NCBI GenBank assembly: GCA_020344335.1 | Contig: CP070821.1 | Coordinates: 582,440 to 623,360 of the forward strand | Source of the DNA: Gammaproteobacteria bacterium | GTDB lineage: Bacteria; Pseudomonadota; Gammaproteobacteria; UBA9214 | Direction of reading: 5' to 3' | DNA: 40,921 nt | Shown here: positions 19,399 to 28,301 of the stretch, one piece after another | Layout: each line of letters starts with the position of its first letter | Position numbering within the stretch: position 1 is the first letter of the stretch | Made by a program: the position numbers and the translations under genes | Notes under the pieces: model-generated | Told to the model about the DNA's origin: nothing | Databases searched by the model: none | Seen by the model: only the letters and a program-made list of their open reading frames with translations

Positions 19399-21177
19399 TC
19401 AGCGCCCCCGCAGGAACAGCTTGTCCAGCTCGTCCAGGCTGACCTCGACCCATGTCGGACGTCCGTGGTTGCATTGCCCGCTGCGTTCGGTAATCTCCAT
19501 CTCGCGCAGCAAGGCATTCATCTCCTCGATTGTCATGTGCCGGTTGGCACGCACCGAGCCATGGCAGGCCATGGTGGAAAGTACTTCGTTTACGGAAATT
19601 TCCACGCGCCGGCTGTCACCCTGCTCGAGCATATCCGCGAGTACATCGCGTACCAGGCCTTCGATATCGGTGTCATACAGCAGCACCGGCACCTGGCGCA
19701 CCAGCAACTGCTCCGGGCCGGTTCGGTCGATCTCGAAGCCAAGGACGGCAAACCAGTCCTGCCGGGATTCACAGACGTCAGCCTCGCGTTCGCTGACGGC
19801 AATGCTTAGCGGGACCAGCAACGGTTGCGTGCGCACCCCGTCACTGGCATGCGAGGCTTTCAGGCCTTCGTAGGTAATGCGTTCGTGGGCAGCATGCATG
19901 TCGACAATTACCAGCCCGTTGTGGTTCTGGGCCAGTATGTAGACGCCCTGCAGCTGGGCAAGGGCATGGCCGAGGGGATGATCGGCATCCTGCCGGTGTG
20001 CGGGCGTAGCCGGCTTGCCGTTTGCAGCAGCTCCCGGGTGCAGGGCGGCATAGCCAGCAACCTGTTCCCGTATGCCCAGCGGCATGGGTGACTGTTGTAC
20101 AGCCGCCCCCTCCCCGGAACGAATATCCAGCGCATGCAGCGGCCGGTTCGGTCGGGGCGGTGGCAGGTCCTCCGCCGGACGGATCGCTGCCAGCGTGTCA
20201 TGCAGTGTCCGAAACAGGAAGTCATGCACCAGCCGGCTGTCCCGGAAACGCACCTCGTGCTTGGTCGGGTGGGCATTCACATCCACGCCGGCCGGGTCCA
20301 TCTCGAGGAACAGCACATAGGCCGGATGCCGTCCGTGATACAGCACATCGGCATAGGCCTGGCGCACGGCATGGGTGACCAGCTTGTCGCGCACCATGCG
20401 GCCGTTGACATAGAAATACTGCAAGTCCGGCTGGCTGCGCGAGAAGGTCGGCGCAGCCACCCAGCCAGCGAGTTTCAGGCCTGCCGCCGAATGCTCGATG
20501 TGGACGGCCTGATCCAGAAAGGCCTCACCGCAGATCCGGGCAAGCCGGTGCTCCTGCTCGGCACGTGTTTTCGCCGGCGCCAGCTGCAGAACCGATTTGC
20601 GATTGTGCTGCAGCGTGACTCCCACCGGGAATCGGCTCAATGCAATCCGCCGTACCACCTGTTCTATATGGCGGAACTCCGTTGTTTCGGTGCGCAGGAA
20701 CTTGCGCCGGGCCGGGGTGTTGTAAAACAGGTCCCGGACATCGACCGAAGTACCCACCGGGTGGGCCGCAGGAGCCGCCTCTGCTGGCGACCCGGAGCCA
20801 TCACTCTGGAAAGACCAGCCGGACGTATCGTCCGGCTGGCGTGAGCTGAGTTTCAATCGCGACACCGAGGCGATGCTGGGTAGCGCCTCACCGCGAAATC
20901 CCAGGCTGTGGATCTGCTCCAGGTCATCGAGGGAGGCAATCTTGCTGGTGGCATGGCGGGACAGCGCCAGCGGGATATCCTGCCTCTGAATGCCGGCACC
21001 GTTATCGCGCACCCGGATACGGTGACTGCCACCGGATTCGATATCCACCTCGATGTCTGTGGCACCGGCATCAAGGCTGTTTTCCAGCAGCTCCTTGACC
21101 ACCGAGGCCGGCCGTTCGATCACCTCGCCGGCGGCAATCTGGTTGATCAGCTGTGACGGGAGTACCTGGATGGGCAT
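19399..21177 (-). CDS. mutL: DNA mismatch repair protein MutL, endonuclease type
   Basis: MutL links MutS mismatch recognition to strand removal. The chosen ATG (21175-21177) gives 592 residues starting [20 protein letters not shown]. The frame continues 27 codons further upstream without family similarity. The GHKL ATPase motifs are complete: [20 protein letters not shown] and [24 protein letters not shown] and the ABC-type [11 protein letters not shown] follow. After a Pro/Ala-rich linker, the C-terminal dimerisation domain has [12 protein letters not shown]. This fits the metal-binding endonuclease motif DxHAxxExxxxE that E. coli MutL lacks. ACHGSVRA and CNHGRP complete the metal site. The start has only a weak ribosome binding site. 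A 209-base spacer separates it from the lipoprotein gene. Confidence 0.96.
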   Translation of the reverse strand: MPIQVLPSQLINQIAAGEVIERPASVVKELLENSLDAGATDIEVDIESGGSHRIRVRDNGAGIQRQDIPLALSRHATSKIASLDDLEQIHSLGFRGEALPSIASVSRLKLSSRQPDDTSGWSFQSDGSGSPAEAAPAAHPVGTSVDVRDLFYNTPARRKFLRTETTEFRHIEQVVRRIALSRFPVGVTLQHNRKSVLQLAPAKTRAEQEHRLARICGEAFLDQAVHIEHSAAGLKLAGWVAAPTFSRSQPDLQYFYVNGRMVRDKLVTHAVRQAYADVLYHGRHPAYVLFLEMDPAGVDVNAHPTKHEVRFRDSRLVHDFLFRTLHDTLAAIRPAEDLPPPRPNRPLHALDIRSGEGAAVQQSPMPLGIREQVAGYAALHPGAAANGKPATPAHRQDADHPLGHALAQLQGVYILAQNHNGLVIVDMHAAHERITYEGLKASHASDGVRTQPLLVPLSIAVSEREADVCESRQDWFAVLGFEIDRTGPEQLLVRQVPVLLYDTDIEGLVRDVLADMLEQGDSRRVEISVNEVLSTMACHGSVRANRHMTIEEMNALLREMEITERSGQCNHGRPTWVEVSLDELDKLFLRGR

Positions 21178-21386
21178 GACCCGGGAATGATAACGCCCGG
21201 ACGACCATCCGGATAGCACCCATCCCGAAATTCCGGTACAGGAGTCAAGACATGCCACTGGGCGTGTGATGAGGCATTGTTCGGGCAGTAATCAAGTGCT
21301 GCCACAGATTGCAACACAGTATCAAGTGACGAGATCCGCCCGGACAGGTCCCGGCCAGGCCGCTTCTTCATCCGGCTTGATGCCCG

Positions 21387-21860
21387 TTATTGGGCGAATT
21401 CGAAGGTAAATATGTTGCCGAGTGCCTCACGGATGGCAGACACGGTAACCGGCCTGCCAATCAGCGGATCATCGGCATACTCACACCGCATCGGCAGGAT
21501 ATCCTTCTGCGTAGCCGACTGCAGGTGAAAAACCTTGTAGAACTGCATGGTATGGGGTTGATGAAGCCATTCCTGGCCCGACTCCACACGCCGGATGAGA
21601 AAGGCATCCGGTTTAACAGTCCGCGGACCGAGGTCCCTTACCTCGAAGCGACAGGCCACATCAAATTCACCGGCCGCCGTCGCCGCCGCACCATGCTGCA
21701 GCATGAGATGCGCGCGCCCTGAAGGGATCTCCAGCGGCTGATTGAGGATCAGCCGGGAACCGGAAGGTATCCTGAACCAGATGGAATCGGGGTCGGTTGT
21801 CCCGGCTGTCTGGCAACCGGTGACCAGCATCACGATGATCAGTGCCATACGGGATTTCAT
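21387..21860 (-). CDS. Unrecognised small lipoprotein
   Basis: The 157-residue protein has a short signal peptide and a lipobox, LVTGC with Cys16. It should be lipid-anchored at the cell envelope. The mature part contains VWF-free, beta-rich sequence with SGSRLILNQPLEIPSGRAHL, VACRFEVRDLGPRTVKPDAF, IRRVESGQEW and a C-terminal Cys in MRCEYADDP. The two mature cysteines could form a disulfide. I recognise no domain. It starts 17 bases after the amiB stop, and its AGGAGG overlaps that junction, so it is probably co-transcribed and translated with amiB. This suggests an envelope function, possibly in cell-wall hydrolysis, but that is positional inference only. Confidence 0.75.
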   Translation of the reverse strand: MKSRMALIIVMLVTGCQTAGTTDPDSIWFRIPSGSRLILNQPLEIPSGRAHLMLQHGAAATAAGEFDVACRFEVRDLGPRTVKPDAFLIRRVESGQEWLHQPHTMQFYKVFHLQSATQKDILPMRCEYADDPLIGRPVTVSAIREALGNIFTFEFAQ

Positions 21861-21877
21861 GGCAGCATGCCCTCCTG

Positions 21878-23194
21878 TCAGATGCCGGCAGGCGGTATCC
21901 GCAGGGTCTGGCCGATGCGCAGCCGGTTAGACTTCAGCCCGTTATAACCCTTGAGGCTGTTCAGGCTAACCTGGTAGTGCTGGGCAATATGGCCAAGCGT
22001 ATCACCACGCTTGATGGTGTACTCGCGTGCCACGACATGGGTACCCGGGGGCTGGTGCGTAGCGAAATAACGCAGGATACCGCTGAACATGGCGCGCGCC
22101 AAGGCTTGCTGGTGGCGCTTGTCACGCAGTTTGCGTTCTTCCGTGGGGTTGGTAATAAACGCGGTCTCAACCAGTACCGAGGGGATATCCGGCGATTTCA
22201 GTACCACGAAACCGGCCTTCTGCACCGATTTCTTGTGCGTCTTGCCAAGTCTGCGCAACTCCTGAAACATATTCCCGGCAACATCCACACTGGCTTCGAT
22301 GGCGGCCGTTTGTGACAAATCCAGTAACACTTCCGCCAGCAGCTGGTCCTTGTCATCCAGGCTGACACCGCCGGCGAGGTCCGCTGCATTCTCCTTTTCG
22401 GCCAGCCAGCGCGCCATCTCGGACGATGCACCGCGCCGGGACAGGACATATACCGAAGACCCCTGCACCCGCCGGTCGCGGAAACCGTCAGCATGGATCG
22501 AGATGAACAGGTCGGCATTTTGCTGGCGCGCCTTGTTGATGCGCTGGCGCAGCCCGATGTAATAGTCGCCCTGCCGAGTCAACACCGGGCGCATACCGGG
22601 TTCCCGCTCGATCAGTGCGGCAAGTTTGCGCGCGATCGACAACACGACATCCTTTTCGCGCGTCCCGCCGCGGCCGGTGGCCCCGGGATCTTCACCGCCA
22701 TGACCGGCATCGATGGCGATAACCAGGTCACGTAACTGCTTGGTCTTCCTACCGGCTGGCCGACCTTGTGCTGACGACTGAGCTACCGGCTGTTGTTTCA
22801 CCGCCGGGTCATGCAGATCGACAACCAGCCGGTGTCCGTGCTGACCGCCCGGTTTGAGGGTAAAACTGTGTGGCCGGACCGCCTGTGTCAGGTCAAGCAC
22901 AAGGCGCAGCTGTCCCTTGCCGCGTTTGCCGGTCCGTACCCCCTTGACGATGCCGACGCGCTTGTCGGGGATCGCTAGGCCTGCCGCTGCGATGGCGTTC
23001 GGGATATCGATCACCAGACGCTCGGGGTTGTGGAGGGAAAACATTTTGTGGCTGAGCGGGTCACTGATATCAAATACAACGCGCGTGTGATCCGGCGCTG
23101 CCCACAGGCGCAATCCCTGGACTTCCGCCGGGGCGGCCAGTGCCAGCCCCTGACACAGACACCAGAGGCACAACCCTGTGAACAACTGTTTCAC
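21878..23194 (-). CDS. amiB: N-acetylmuramoyl-L-alanine amidase with AMIN and LysM domains
   Basis: This periplasmic amidase cleaves septal peptidoglycan during daughter cell separation. The 438 residues begin with a signal peptide ending near ALAAPAEV (residue 20). An AMIN targeting domain follows (LWAAPDHTRVVFDISDP to about residue 130), then a Gln-rich linker. The zinc amidase domain (about 158-375) has AIDAGHGGEDPGATG, the metal Glu in GGTREKDVVLS, FISIHADGF and the catalytic VLVETAFITN. A C-terminal LysM repeat (YTIKRGDTLGHIAQHYQVSL) binds glycan. The start is GTG with GGGGAG nine bases upstream. A possible promoter lies in the 142-base spacer behind tsaE (TTGCAT at 23258-23263 and TAGACT at 23234-23239, read on the minus strand), but it is weak. 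Confidence 0.96.
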   Translation of the reverse strand: MKQLFTGLCLWCLCQGLALAAPAEVQGLRLWAAPDHTRVVFDISDPLSHKMFSLHNPERLVIDIPNAIAAAGLAIPDKRVGIVKGVRTGKRGKGQLRLVLDLTQAVRPHSFTLKPGGQHGHRLVVDLHDPAVKQQPVAQSSAQGRPAGRKTKQLRDLVIAIDAGHGGEDPGATGRGGTREKDVVLSIARKLAALIEREPGMRPVLTRQGDYYIGLRQRINKARQQNADLFISIHADGFRDRRVQGSSVYVLSRRGASSEMARWLAEKENAADLAGGVSLDDKDQLLAEVLLDLSQTAAIEASVDVAGNMFQELRRLGKTHKKSVQKAGFVVLKSPDIPSVLVETAFITNPTEERKLRDKRHQQALARAMFSGILRYFATHQPPGTHVVAREYTIKRGDTLGHIAQHYQVSLNSLKGYNGLKSNRLRIGQTLRIPPAGI

Positions 23195-23336
23195 CGCGAA
23201 CCACTCCCCCGTAGCTACGATCAGCTCGCTCGTAGTCTAAGCCCAGTTCAGGGAAAAATGCAAGAAACGCGATAAAACTCCGTGGGATAGCTAAGAAACC
23301 TGAGTATAAACAAAAAACTCCCGATATAAGTCCCTG

Positions 23337-23810
23337 TTAGCTGCTAACTATCTGTTTGGTATCTCTGAGCCCGGCCGCCATGAACTTGCCCCGCGGCGTG
23401 AGTGCCTGCACGCGCAGCAAACGACCGGCACCGTGGTATTCAATGGAAATCACCAGATCGGCCGGCGGCAAGCGGCCGGCACCGTGGTGCGGCCATTCCA
23501 CCAACAATAGCTCGTCACCGCGATGCAAGTCGCGGATGCCAAGCCATTCCAGCTCTTCCGGGTCCGTCAGTCGGTACAGGTCGAGGTGATATACCGTCAG
23601 GTCTGCCAGCGTGTAGGGCTCCACCAGCGTATAGGTCGGGCTCTTGACCTTGCCGACATAGCCCAGCCCGTGTAACAGGCTGCGAACCAGCGTGGTCTTG
23701 CCGGTACCGAGATCCCCTTCCAGGTAAATGACCCCCGGCCTTGCGGCCGTGCGCGCCAGTTGCCGACCTGTGGCGTGCATGGCTTGCTCATCGGGCACGA
23801 TGAGTTTCAT
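23337..23810 (-). CDS. tsaE: tRNA threonylcarbamoyladenosine biosynthesis ATPase TsaE
   Basis: TsaE is the ATPase that works with TsaB and TsaD to make t6A37 in tRNAs reading ANN codons. The 157 residues contain the P-loop LEGDLGTGKTTLVRSLLHGL at about residues 30-49. The family motifs SPTYTLVEPY, VYHLDLYRLTDPEELEWLGI and LLLVEWP follow. The C-terminus is slightly longer than that of the E. coli protein. The start codon overlaps the nnr stop by four bases (ATGA), so the pair is translationally coupled, as in many gammaproteobacteria. Confidence 0.96.
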   Translation of the reverse strand: MKLIVPDEQAMHATGRQLARTAARPGVIYLEGDLGTGKTTLVRSLLHGLGYVGKVKSPTYTLVEPYTLADLTVYHLDLYRLTDPEELEWLGIRDLHRGDELLLVEWPHHGAGRLPPADLVISIEYHGAGRLLRVQALTPRGKFMAAGLRDTKQIVSS

Positions 23811-25297
23811 GCGTTGCCGTCTGCCTGATGCAGAATCCCGGGCAGTGCGGCAATCACATCGGTTGCCATCATGCCGCGTTCTCCGGCCTGTGCTGCCGCA
23901 TCGCCTGCCAGACCGTGCACACAGACGCCGGCAGTGGCGGCTTGCAACAACACCAGTCCCTGCGCGACCAGTGCCGCGATCACGCCGGTCAGGACGTCGC
24001 CCATCCCGGCCGTCGCCATTCCCGGATTACCGCTGGCACAGACGGCCACTGGCGCATCCGCCCTGCCGACGAGGGTGCCGGCACCCTTCAACACCGCAAC
24101 CCCACCGTAGTTATTCACAATTGCATCCAGGGCGGCGAAGCGGTCTGCCTGCACCTGCCGGGCCGGCATATCCAGCAACCGCCCGGCTTCGCCCGGGTGC
24201 GGTGTCAGTATCCAGTTATCGCGCTGCAACGGTTCACTTGCCAGCAGATTCAGCGCATCCGCATCGATGAGCAGCGGCAACCGGCACTGCAGCACGGCAG
24301 CAAACAAGGCCCGTGCCCAGGGGGACTGGCCCAGCCCCGGACCGATGGCAACGACCGTGGCACGCTCCAGCAAGTCGGCCAGTTCCCTCCCCGATGCAAC
24401 GCCGTGACTCATGAGTTCCGGGCTTGCCGCCGCGATGGCGGCCGCATGCTCCGGCCGGGTCGCGAGGCTCACCAGACCGGCACCGGTCCTGAGTGCGGCC
24501 AGTCCGGCGAGCTGCACGGCACCATTCATGCCATGGTCGCCGCCGACCAGCAGTACATGGCCGTGATGCCCCTTGTGCGCTGTACGCGGTCGCGGCTTGT
24601 CGAGCGGACCCAGCGGCGGCAACGTGGCCAGTGAGGCGTCGGCGGATACCTGGCGATAGACCGTATCGGGTACCTCCAGATCATGGAGCGTGACATGACC
24701 GGCATACTCCGGTCCTTCCCCCGTGTACAGACCGCGTTTGCGCCCGATAAAGGTGGCGGTACGGTCTGCCCTGACGGTAGCCCCGAGGACGCTGCCGGTA
24801 TCGGCCTGCAGGCCGGAGGGGATATCGAGCGCCAGTACCGCTGCCGGCGCCGCGTTGATGGCGTTCACCGCCTCCAGCCATACGCCTTCGAGCGGGCGTT
24901 CCAGCCCGGTTCCCAGCAGGGCATCGACGATGATATCTGCCTCCTTCAGCAGCTGCGCGGTAAAGGCGACGCTCTCCCCGCCCGCCGCCTGCCAGGCATC
25001 CCGAGCCGTCAAGGCATCACCCCGGATGCGTCCGACATCCCCCAACTGCAACACCTGCACCCGGTATCCTGCCTCCAGCGCCAGCCGCGCCAGCACATAA
25101 CCGTCCCCACCGTTGTTACCGGTCCCGCAAACGACCGCAATGGTGCGCACGGAAGGCCAGTTCGTTACCAGCTCCTGCCAGGCAGCTGTGCCGGCACGTG
25201 TCATCAGGGTATAACCAGGAATTCCGGCTTCCTCGATGGCGACACGGTCCAGTTCGCGCACCTGGGATGCGGTATACAATGATGTTGAGCTGTTCAC
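23807..25297 (-). CDS. nnr: Bifunctional NAD(P)H-hydrate epimerase and ADP-dependent dehydratase
   Basis: Nnr repairs damaged NAD(P)H hydrates. The N-terminal epimerase domain (about residues 10-215) has ALMTRAG-like YTLMTRAGTAAW, VVCGTGNNGGDGYVLARLA and LDIPSGLQADTG. The C-terminal ribokinase-like dehydratase domain (about 230-490) has HKGHHGHVLLVGGDHGMNGA, LAALRTGAGLVSLATRPEHA, LTPHPGEAGRLL, AVLKGAGTLV and GNPGMATAGMGDVLTGVIAA. The 496-residue length fits the fused enzyme. The start is a GTG with no strong ribosome binding site. The stop overlaps tsaE by four bases, and the gene is divergent from queG. Confidence 0.95.
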   Translation of the reverse strand: MNSSTSLYTASQVRELDRVAIEEAGIPGYTLMTRAGTAAWQELVTNWPSVRTIAVVCGTGNNGGDGYVLARLALEAGYRVQVLQLGDVGRIRGDALTARDAWQAAGGESVAFTAQLLKEADIIVDALLGTGLERPLEGVWLEAVNAINAAPAAVLALDIPSGLQADTGSVLGATVRADRTATFIGRKRGLYTGEGPEYAGHVTLHDLEVPDTVYRQVSADASLATLPPLGPLDKPRPRTAHKGHHGHVLLVGGDHGMNGAVQLAGLAALRTGAGLVSLATRPEHAAAIAAASPELMSHGVASGRELADLLERATVVAIGPGLGQSPWARALFAAVLQCRLPLLIDADALNLLASEPLQRDNWILTPHPGEAGRLLDMPARQVQADRFAALDAIVNNYGGVAVLKGAGTLVGRADAPVAVCASGNPGMATAGMGDVLTGVIAALVAQGLVLLQAATAGVCVHGLAGDAAAQAGERGMMATDVIAALPGILHQADGNA

Positions 25298-25388
25298 GGG
25301 ATAATCAATACTTCAGATACCATGCAAGGAACCGGCGTGCATGCCAACATACCGTGAAATACACCGCCAAATCCACTCCACACCTGCC

Positions 25389-26465
25389 ATGAGCAAACCC
25401 TTCAGCATCCCGGCTCCCGCACTGGATTACCCGGCACTGGCCCGGCAGATCAAGTCCTGGGGCGCGGAACTGGGATTTCAGCAAGTCGGCATCACCGATA
25501 CCGAACTCGGTACCGATGAAGCCCATCTGGTGAACTGGCTCGCCGCCGGCTGGCACGGGGAAATGAATTACATGCAGCGCCAGGGCACACGGCGCAGCCG
25601 GCCGCAGGAATTGCTCCCGGGTACGATGCGGATTATCTCGGCGCGCATGAATTACTGGCCGGCGGATGCGGCGGCGGCCGACACAGTACTGGACGACCCG
25701 GCACTGGCCTATGTGTCACGTTACGCACTGGGGCGGGACTATCACAAGCTGATCCGCAAGCGATTGCAGCGACTTGCAGAAAAAATAGAAACCGTCAGCG
25801 GGCCGTTCGGTTATCGGGCATTTACCGACAGCGCCCCGGTACTGGAAAAGGCACTCGCGCAAAAGGCCGGTCTCGGCTGGCTCGGCAAGCACACCAACCT
25901 GATCAATGAACAGGCGGGCTCGTGGTTTTTTCTCGGGGAACTGTATACCAATCTGCCCCTGCCAGCCGATCCCCCCGGGGAAGAACATTGCGGCACCTGT
26001 CAGGCCTGCATCGAGGCGTGCCCGACCGGGGCCATCGTGGCGCCGTACCAGCTCGATGCGCGTCTGTGCATTTCCTACCTGACGATCGAGCTGCGCGGCT
26101 CGATCCCGGAACATCTGCGGCCGCTCATCGGCAACCGTATCTATGGTTGTGACGACTGCCAGCTGGTGTGTCCCTGGAACCGCTTTGCCGAAGCCACCCG
26201 CGAGGCCGACTTCCATACGCGCAACCGGCTGGATGCAAGCAGCCTGATCCAGCTGTTTTCGTGGGACCGGCAGGAATTCGAGTCGCGTATGCAGGGCAGC
26301 GCGATTTACCGCATCGGCTATGAATGCTGGCTGCGGAATATCGCAGTCGCGCTGGGTAATGCGCCGACCACCACCGAAATCGTTGCCGCCCTGGAAGGCC
26401 GCAGGAACGATCCTACCGGGCTGGTGCGGGAGCACGTGGCCTGGGCGTTACGGCAACACGGCTAG
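25389..26465 (+). CDS. queG: Epoxyqueuosine reductase
   Basis: QueG reduces epoxyqueuosine to queuosine in tRNA, using cobalamin and two [4Fe-4S] clusters. The N-terminal part (ARQIKSWGAELGFQQVGITD, WLAAGWHGEMNYM and YALGRDYHKLIRKRLQRLA) forms the cobalamin domain. Two ferredoxin-like cysteine clusters follow: CGTCQACIEACPTGA and CDDCQLVCPWNRF. The C-terminus contains a short HEAT-like repeat. I place the start at ATG 25389, which gives 358 residues and an N-terminus MSKPF like E. coli MSEPL. An ATG at 25341 in the same frame has AAGGA ten bases upstream and would add 16 residues, so it cannot be excluded. It is divergent from nnr and convergent with the binding-protein gene. Confidence 0.94.
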   Translation: MSKPFSIPAPALDYPALARQIKSWGAELGFQQVGITDTELGTDEAHLVNWLAAGWHGEMNYMQRQGTRRSRPQELLPGTMRIISARMNYWPADAAAADTVLDDPALAYVSRYALGRDYHKLIRKRLQRLAEKIETVSGPFGYRAFTDSAPVLEKALAQKAGLGWLGKHTNLINEQAGSWFFLGELYTNLPLPADPPGEEHCGTCQACIEACPTGAIVAPYQLDARLCISYLTIELRGSIPEHLRPLIGNRIYGCDDCQLVCPWNRFAEATREADFHTRNRLDASSLIQLFSWDRQEFESRMQGSAIYRIGYECWLRNIAVALGNAPTTTEIVAALEGRRNDPTGLVREHVAWALRQHG

Positions 26466-26508
26466 CTCGGCAGGATGGATGACAAAGGGCTCACCGGGGT
26501 TGGGAAAA

Positions 26509-26540
26509 GGAGGGCGGGACAGAGTACTGTCCCGCCCTCC
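26509..26540 (-). terminator. Intrinsic terminator of the periplasmic binding protein gene
   Basis: A perfect 14-bp GC-rich stem, ggagggcgggacag against ctgtcccgccctcc, surrounds the loop agta. On the minus strand the stem is followed by TTTT, so it ends transcription of the binding-protein gene, whose stop lies 30 bases upstream. The stem could also stop queG messages from the other side, but there is no T-run in that direction. Confidence 0.8.
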
Positions 26541-26569
26541 CGGGTCCTCGCCAGATTTCCGGCTGCCCG

Positions 26570-27868
26570 CTATGGAAGCGGGATGTCGGTATTAAGCTCT
26601 TCCTCGGTCGCCGGGATGAATCCCGCTTGTTCGAGGATAAACTGGGCCTCAACGGACTTGAGGAAGTTGAGGAAGTCCTTCGCCGCACCGGGGTACTTGG
26701 CGCTTTCCACCTTCGTGGCCAGGTAGTTCACGTCGTCACTGCGGTTCAGTGCCTTGCCATCCGGGCCGGCCGCATCATCAATACGGATCGCGACGATGTC
26801 CGGCTCGTCCTTGCGGAACTGCTGGAACTCGACCTCGGTGCCCCACACCGGGCCGACCGTTAATCGTGATGGTAAGCCATCAAAGATGTTGGCCGGGGTC
26901 TCCAGGTGGTGGACGGCCGTGATGAAGGTCGTGGCATCTTCTTCCGAGGTGTAATCCCCCTCGTCGCAGCGTTTCAGCTGGTAGACGATCTTGCGCAGAC
27001 TCTCATCAGGTTCCCCTTTGCTGGCAAACCAGGCACCCATATCGGTGCAGGTATCCGGTACGTTCGGACGGACATCGTTAACAAGGACACCACAGACCGG
27101 CTGTGCCGGGGTGGTCTCGCAGTCGAACACGGCATAACTGGCATTGGTGTACATGCGCCAGATGTGCCGCTCGATGCCCTGGGTCTGGATGTCCGGCTCG
27201 GAAAGCCAGACCATGTCGGAGGCCAGCACCCGGTACAGGCCCTCTGCCGTGAGTTCACCATCACCGGTCTGTCCGGGCTGGCCGGGAAACAGGCTTTGGG
27301 CATTGGCAATCGCCAGGATGGCATCCACCTGGTCGGTGTGGGCCATCAGGGCCAGCTGGTTGTGGGTGTAGGTGAACGCCGTTTTTGCAAGACCTGCGTT
27401 AGCCAGTTGAGTCATGTGCCCGCGGGCCACCGTCGTGTACACATCCGGCAGCTTGGTCATCTGGAAACCGACGCCCGGTTCAGCCGTGGTATTCATTTCC
27501 CAGTCATCCGGGTTATCCGAGCCGTTCTTGTCGAGTTCCTGGACATCGGGAAAGTCCGCCGCCCGCCACTCGGCCCCGCCATTGAGTATCCAGTTCAGTT
27601 CCTGTCCCGGTGGAATGGTTACGTAGTGGATGTTGTCATACTTCGGATACTGCTTCTTGAACTCCGCGATCAGGTTGTCCATGACCACAAACTGGTTGCC
27701 GGCCATGAACAGGGTCAGTTCCGCCTTGTGGGGATTGCCATGGAACTGGGTGATGATCTCGGTCTCCGGCTTGTACTGCACCCACAGGGCCTGTGCCGTC
27801 GCACTCCCCAGCATGGTCAGGGCAATCAGACTGGTTGCTGCGGTTTTTAGTAGGTTTCGATTCAACAT
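26570..27868 (-). CDS. Orphan periplasmic substrate-binding protein, ligand unknown
   Basis: The 432-residue protein has a clear signal peptide (NRNLLKTAATSLIALTMLGS, cleavage near AQA). The mature body has type II periplasmic binding protein features: ELTLFMAGNQFVVMDNLIAE, FKKQYPKYDNIHYVTIPPGQ, a ModA-like core, and the C-terminal pattern AKYPGAAKDFLNFLKSVEAQ before FILEQAGFIP. Four mature cysteines (250, 259, 274 and 301) could form two disulfides. Two ATG codons stand side by side. The second is chosen because AGGAGG lies five bases before it. No ABC permease or ATPase gene is nearby, and the gene stands alone with its own terminator. The ligand could be an oxyanion or metal complex, but nothing in the sequence decides this. 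Confidence 0.8.
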   Translation of the reverse strand: MLNRNLLKTAATSLIALTMLGSATAQALWVQYKPETEIITQFHGNPHKAELTLFMAGNQFVVMDNLIAEFKKQYPKYDNIHYVTIPPGQELNWILNGGAEWRAADFPDVQELDKNGSDNPDDWEMNTTAEPGVGFQMTKLPDVYTTVARGHMTQLANAGLAKTAFTYTHNQLALMAHTDQVDAILAIANAQSLFPGQPGQTGDGELTAEGLYRVLASDMVWLSEPDIQTQGIERHIWRMYTNASYAVFDCETTPAQPVCGVLVNDVRPNVPDTCTDMGAWFASKGEPDESLRKIVYQLKRCDEGDYTSEEDATTFITAVHHLETPANIFDGLPSRLTVGPVWGTEVEFQQFRKDEPDIVAIRIDDAAGPDGKALNRSDDVNYLATKVESAKYPGAAKDFLNFLKSVEAQFILEQAGFIPATEEELNTDIPLP

Positions 27869-27871
27869 CAT

Positions 27872-28301
27872 ATCCTCCTGTTTATTTTTATCTCACGTTA
27901 TTGTAGTGAATTATTCAGTATACCCGGATTCAAAGGCAATTGAAGCCCGGTTCGCTGTCCGCCATCGGCATGCAAGGCAGCAATTCCCATGCATGCAATG
28001 GGTAATAAATGCCTGTATCTTGCAACTGACCCGGAAATCGGGCCATCTCCTTCATGTAGTGCACCAGCTGCAGGGACCGGGAATACCCGCAAGGGTGGTG
28101 AATCAATTTTCTGTGTTTGGTTATATCAGTCTGATGAATGAATCGAGGACTCTAGTGTACGTACCTTTCCTGCAGCCGCAGAAGCTCTTTGATGAATCTA
28201 AACTGTGGTTCAGCTGTGGCGTAACCCGGCAAACACCGGTATGGCCATGAATCCACCGTTTATCGTTACCGGTTTTCCTTTTAGTGGACCCTGTATATTT
28301 T
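27872..28301. other. Gene-free spacer between rsmI and the binding-protein gene
   Basis: These 430 bases contain only short open frames without recognisable content. On the minus strand a TATACT (complement of 27917-27922), with a poor -35 about 16 bases upstream, lies some 50 bases before the binding-protein start and may be its promoter. I looked for riboswitch-like motifs and RNA genes and found no convincing match. Confidence 0.45.

Noticed and set aside
27898-28092. 64-codon minus-strand open frame in the leader of the binding-protein gene
   Set aside because: Its composition is not protein-like, it lacks a ribosome binding site, and it lies where a promoter is expected.
27872-28301. 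Possible GEMM-like or molybdenum-cofactor riboswitch in the leader
   Set aside because: Some GC-rich hairpins are present, but the conserved cores of those classes could not be matched.
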